Source: Opitutales bacterium (GTDB taxonomy: Bacteria > Verrucomicrobiota > Verrucomicrobiia > Opitutales > Oceanipulchritudinaceae). Taken from it: a stretch of DNA of 64,000 nt. Under the pieces are notes generated by a model. It had not been told where the DNA came from, searched no databases, and worked only from the letters and a program-made list of their open reading frames with translations. Numbering within the stretch: the first letter of the stretch is position 1; every line of letters begins with the position of its first letter. Both the position numbers and the translations under genes were made by a program. This document shows positions 63,004 through 64,000 of this stretch, in pieces. The DNA lies in contig JAFGCZ010000015.1 in NCBI GenBank assembly GCA_016932335.1, positions 1 through 64,000 of the forward strand, given 5' to 3'.

Positions 63004-63924
63004 TTACTCAACGATTACGTTGACCACGGTTTCACCAAAACCAGGTGCCGTAATGTAGAGCTTGCCGCGGCCCGGTGCCACTGCCTGCACGGGTATGTTT
63101 ACGCTCATGGCGCCTTCCGGGATCATTACTTCCGGCATGACGATGAAGTCGGGAGTGTCAGTGGTTACTTCCACGGGAAGGCCGCCGGCAGGTGCTTCAA
63201 AGAAGATGCGGAAAAGCATCATTTCAGACTCGCCCTGCTGCAGCATCAAAGTGCTCGGCAATACGGTCAGCTCGGCGGCGTCCACGCGGAAGGTTCCTGC
63301 GTCAATGAGGAAGTCCCCGGCGCGCACCTGCAGCGGGTAGCTGCGGCCTGCGGGCAGAGGGGGAACCACAAAGCTCAGCGTGTTCGGGTTTTCGTAAGTG
63401 GTGGCAACGTCCTGACCATTGATCAGAAGGGTGTCGAATTCACTGAAGCCACGGCCCAACACCGCAATGCGCGTTCCTACCGGTCCGCGGTTGCTTTCCG
63501 TCTGGATTACATAACGGTTGGTCAAGCGGGTGACGTAAGGGGTGTGCTTTGGAGAGAACTCGGTGCTGTAGTGGTCTGCATGCTGAACCACGGTTCCCTG
63601 CAGCCAGTCATACTCCAGGCGGTAGTAATACTTGACTACGTTACGGTTGTCGGGAATGCGGTATTCAAATTCAAAAACGGAGGCGCCGGCCATCGGATTG
63701 CGCTGCATCGGGTAGGCTTGCCCGTCGATCACAATCGTGGCTTTTACGGTTTGCGGGATGACTCGGTGCTGGCCGAAGTCTGCTTCAAAACTGAAAGGAT
63801 AAAGACCCGAGGCATTAGCCGGAAGGGTACTGGGGGTTCTGTTGACGATCAGGCTCTGACAGCCCGCGAACAAACTTGCCGCGAGGAGTATGAATAAGAT
63901 GCGAAAAAGGGCTTTAATTTTCAT
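63004..63924 (-). CDS. IPT/TIG-domain lipoprotein
   Basis: 306 aa from ATG 63924. Signal peptide with lipobox LFAGC. An N-terminal beta region of about 120 residues is followed by an IPT/TIG-like immunoglobulin domain (RGPVGTRIAVLGRGFSEFDTLLINGQDVATT, pattern of TIG), then a beta sandwich of about 80 residues. Surface or periplasmic lipoprotein, possibly binding glycan; no close family named. A longer frame to 63975 has no signal-peptide character. The remaining bases to the window end show no gene. Confidence 0.75.
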   Translation of the reverse strand: MKIKALFRILFILLAASLFAGCQSLIVNRTPSTLPANASGLYPFSFEADFGQHRVIPQTVKATIVIDGQAYPMQRNPMAGASVFEFEYRIPDNRNVVKYYYRLEYDWLQGTVVQHADHYSTEFSPKHTPYVTRLTNRYVIQTESNRGPVGTRIAVLGRGFSEFDTLLINGQDVATTYENPNTLSFVVPPLPAGRSYPLQVRAGDFLIDAGTFRVDAAELTVLPSTLMLQQGESEMMLFRIFFEAPAGGLPVEVTTDTPDFIVMPEVMIPEGAMSVNIPVQAVAPGRGKLYITAPGFGETVVNVIVE

Positions 63925-64000
63925 AACATGCATGTAGTAATTTCCCATAAAGCCAAATACTGAGGCTTTCTGCAAGAAAAAGCTTTACCCCGTTCGTTGA

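Overview
The window looks like chromosome of a Gram-negative bacterium of the PVC group, most likely Verrucomicrobiota (Opitutae-like). This is an inference from gene content: a long GreA with a large N-terminal extension and a coiled-coil zinc-ribbon protein of the type known from Chlamydia, McsB next to ClpC, a type I and a type II glutamine synthetase close together, zinc-free L31/L36, and several lipoproteins and outer-membrane barrels. Many housekeeping genes whose starts I inspected (acpP, fabF, type II glutamine synthetase, rpmJ, mscS, patatin) have no clear Shine-Dalgarno sequence.

Layout. 1-5.8 kb: truncated chemoreceptor, DinG-type helicase, zinc-ribbon protein, GH1 glycosidase. 5.8-15.3 kb: Gfo/Idh/MocA oxidoreductase, SDR, lipocalin, glycogen phosphorylase, second chemoreceptor, YiiX-like hydrolase, two tandem DUF4878 lipoproteins, an HTH gene behind a palindrome, and a small unknown gene. 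15.3-17.7 kb: an apparently AT-rich accessory block with three overlapping genes (GHKL ATPase, STAS-like DUF4325 protein, one-TM protein), then the C-terminal remnant of a tyrosine integrase and tRNA-Ala(GGC), which is a typical integration site. 17.9-24.9 kb (minus): PabB-PabC fusion, then the run glycerate kinase, DUF2062, NamZ-like, SurE, repeat protein. 25-29.3 kb: secreted nuclease, RNase G/E and RodA. 29.5-32 kb: fabG-acpP-fabF. 32-36 kb: patatin, TMEM198-like membrane protein, membrane-anchored STAND/TPR protein with an eroded nucleotide site, GNAT. 36.6-40.7 kb: glnA, PP2C phosphatase overlapping a small kinase, type II glutamine synthetase. 40.8-48 kb: ACT protein, two DUF481 barrels, MscS, rpmJ-rpmE2, aroE, prepilin peptidase, M23 peptidase. 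48-53.6 kb: thioesterase, NifX-like/DUF134 divergent pair, mcsB-clpC, ndk. 53.6-64 kb: ispF-ispD / ispE, ptsI, ArsR-methyltransferase, long greA, rsmB, coiled-coil membrane protein, TIG-domain lipoprotein.

The best candidate for an undescribed system is the GHKL / STAS-like / membrane-protein cassette at 15.5-17.4 kb beside the integrase scar. Other notable points are a 12-codon leader ORF with a strong ribosome site overlapping the start of ndk, 14-bp perfect palindromes upstream of two regulatory genes, the kinase-PP2C overlap, and the patatin/TMEM198/degenerate STAND cluster.
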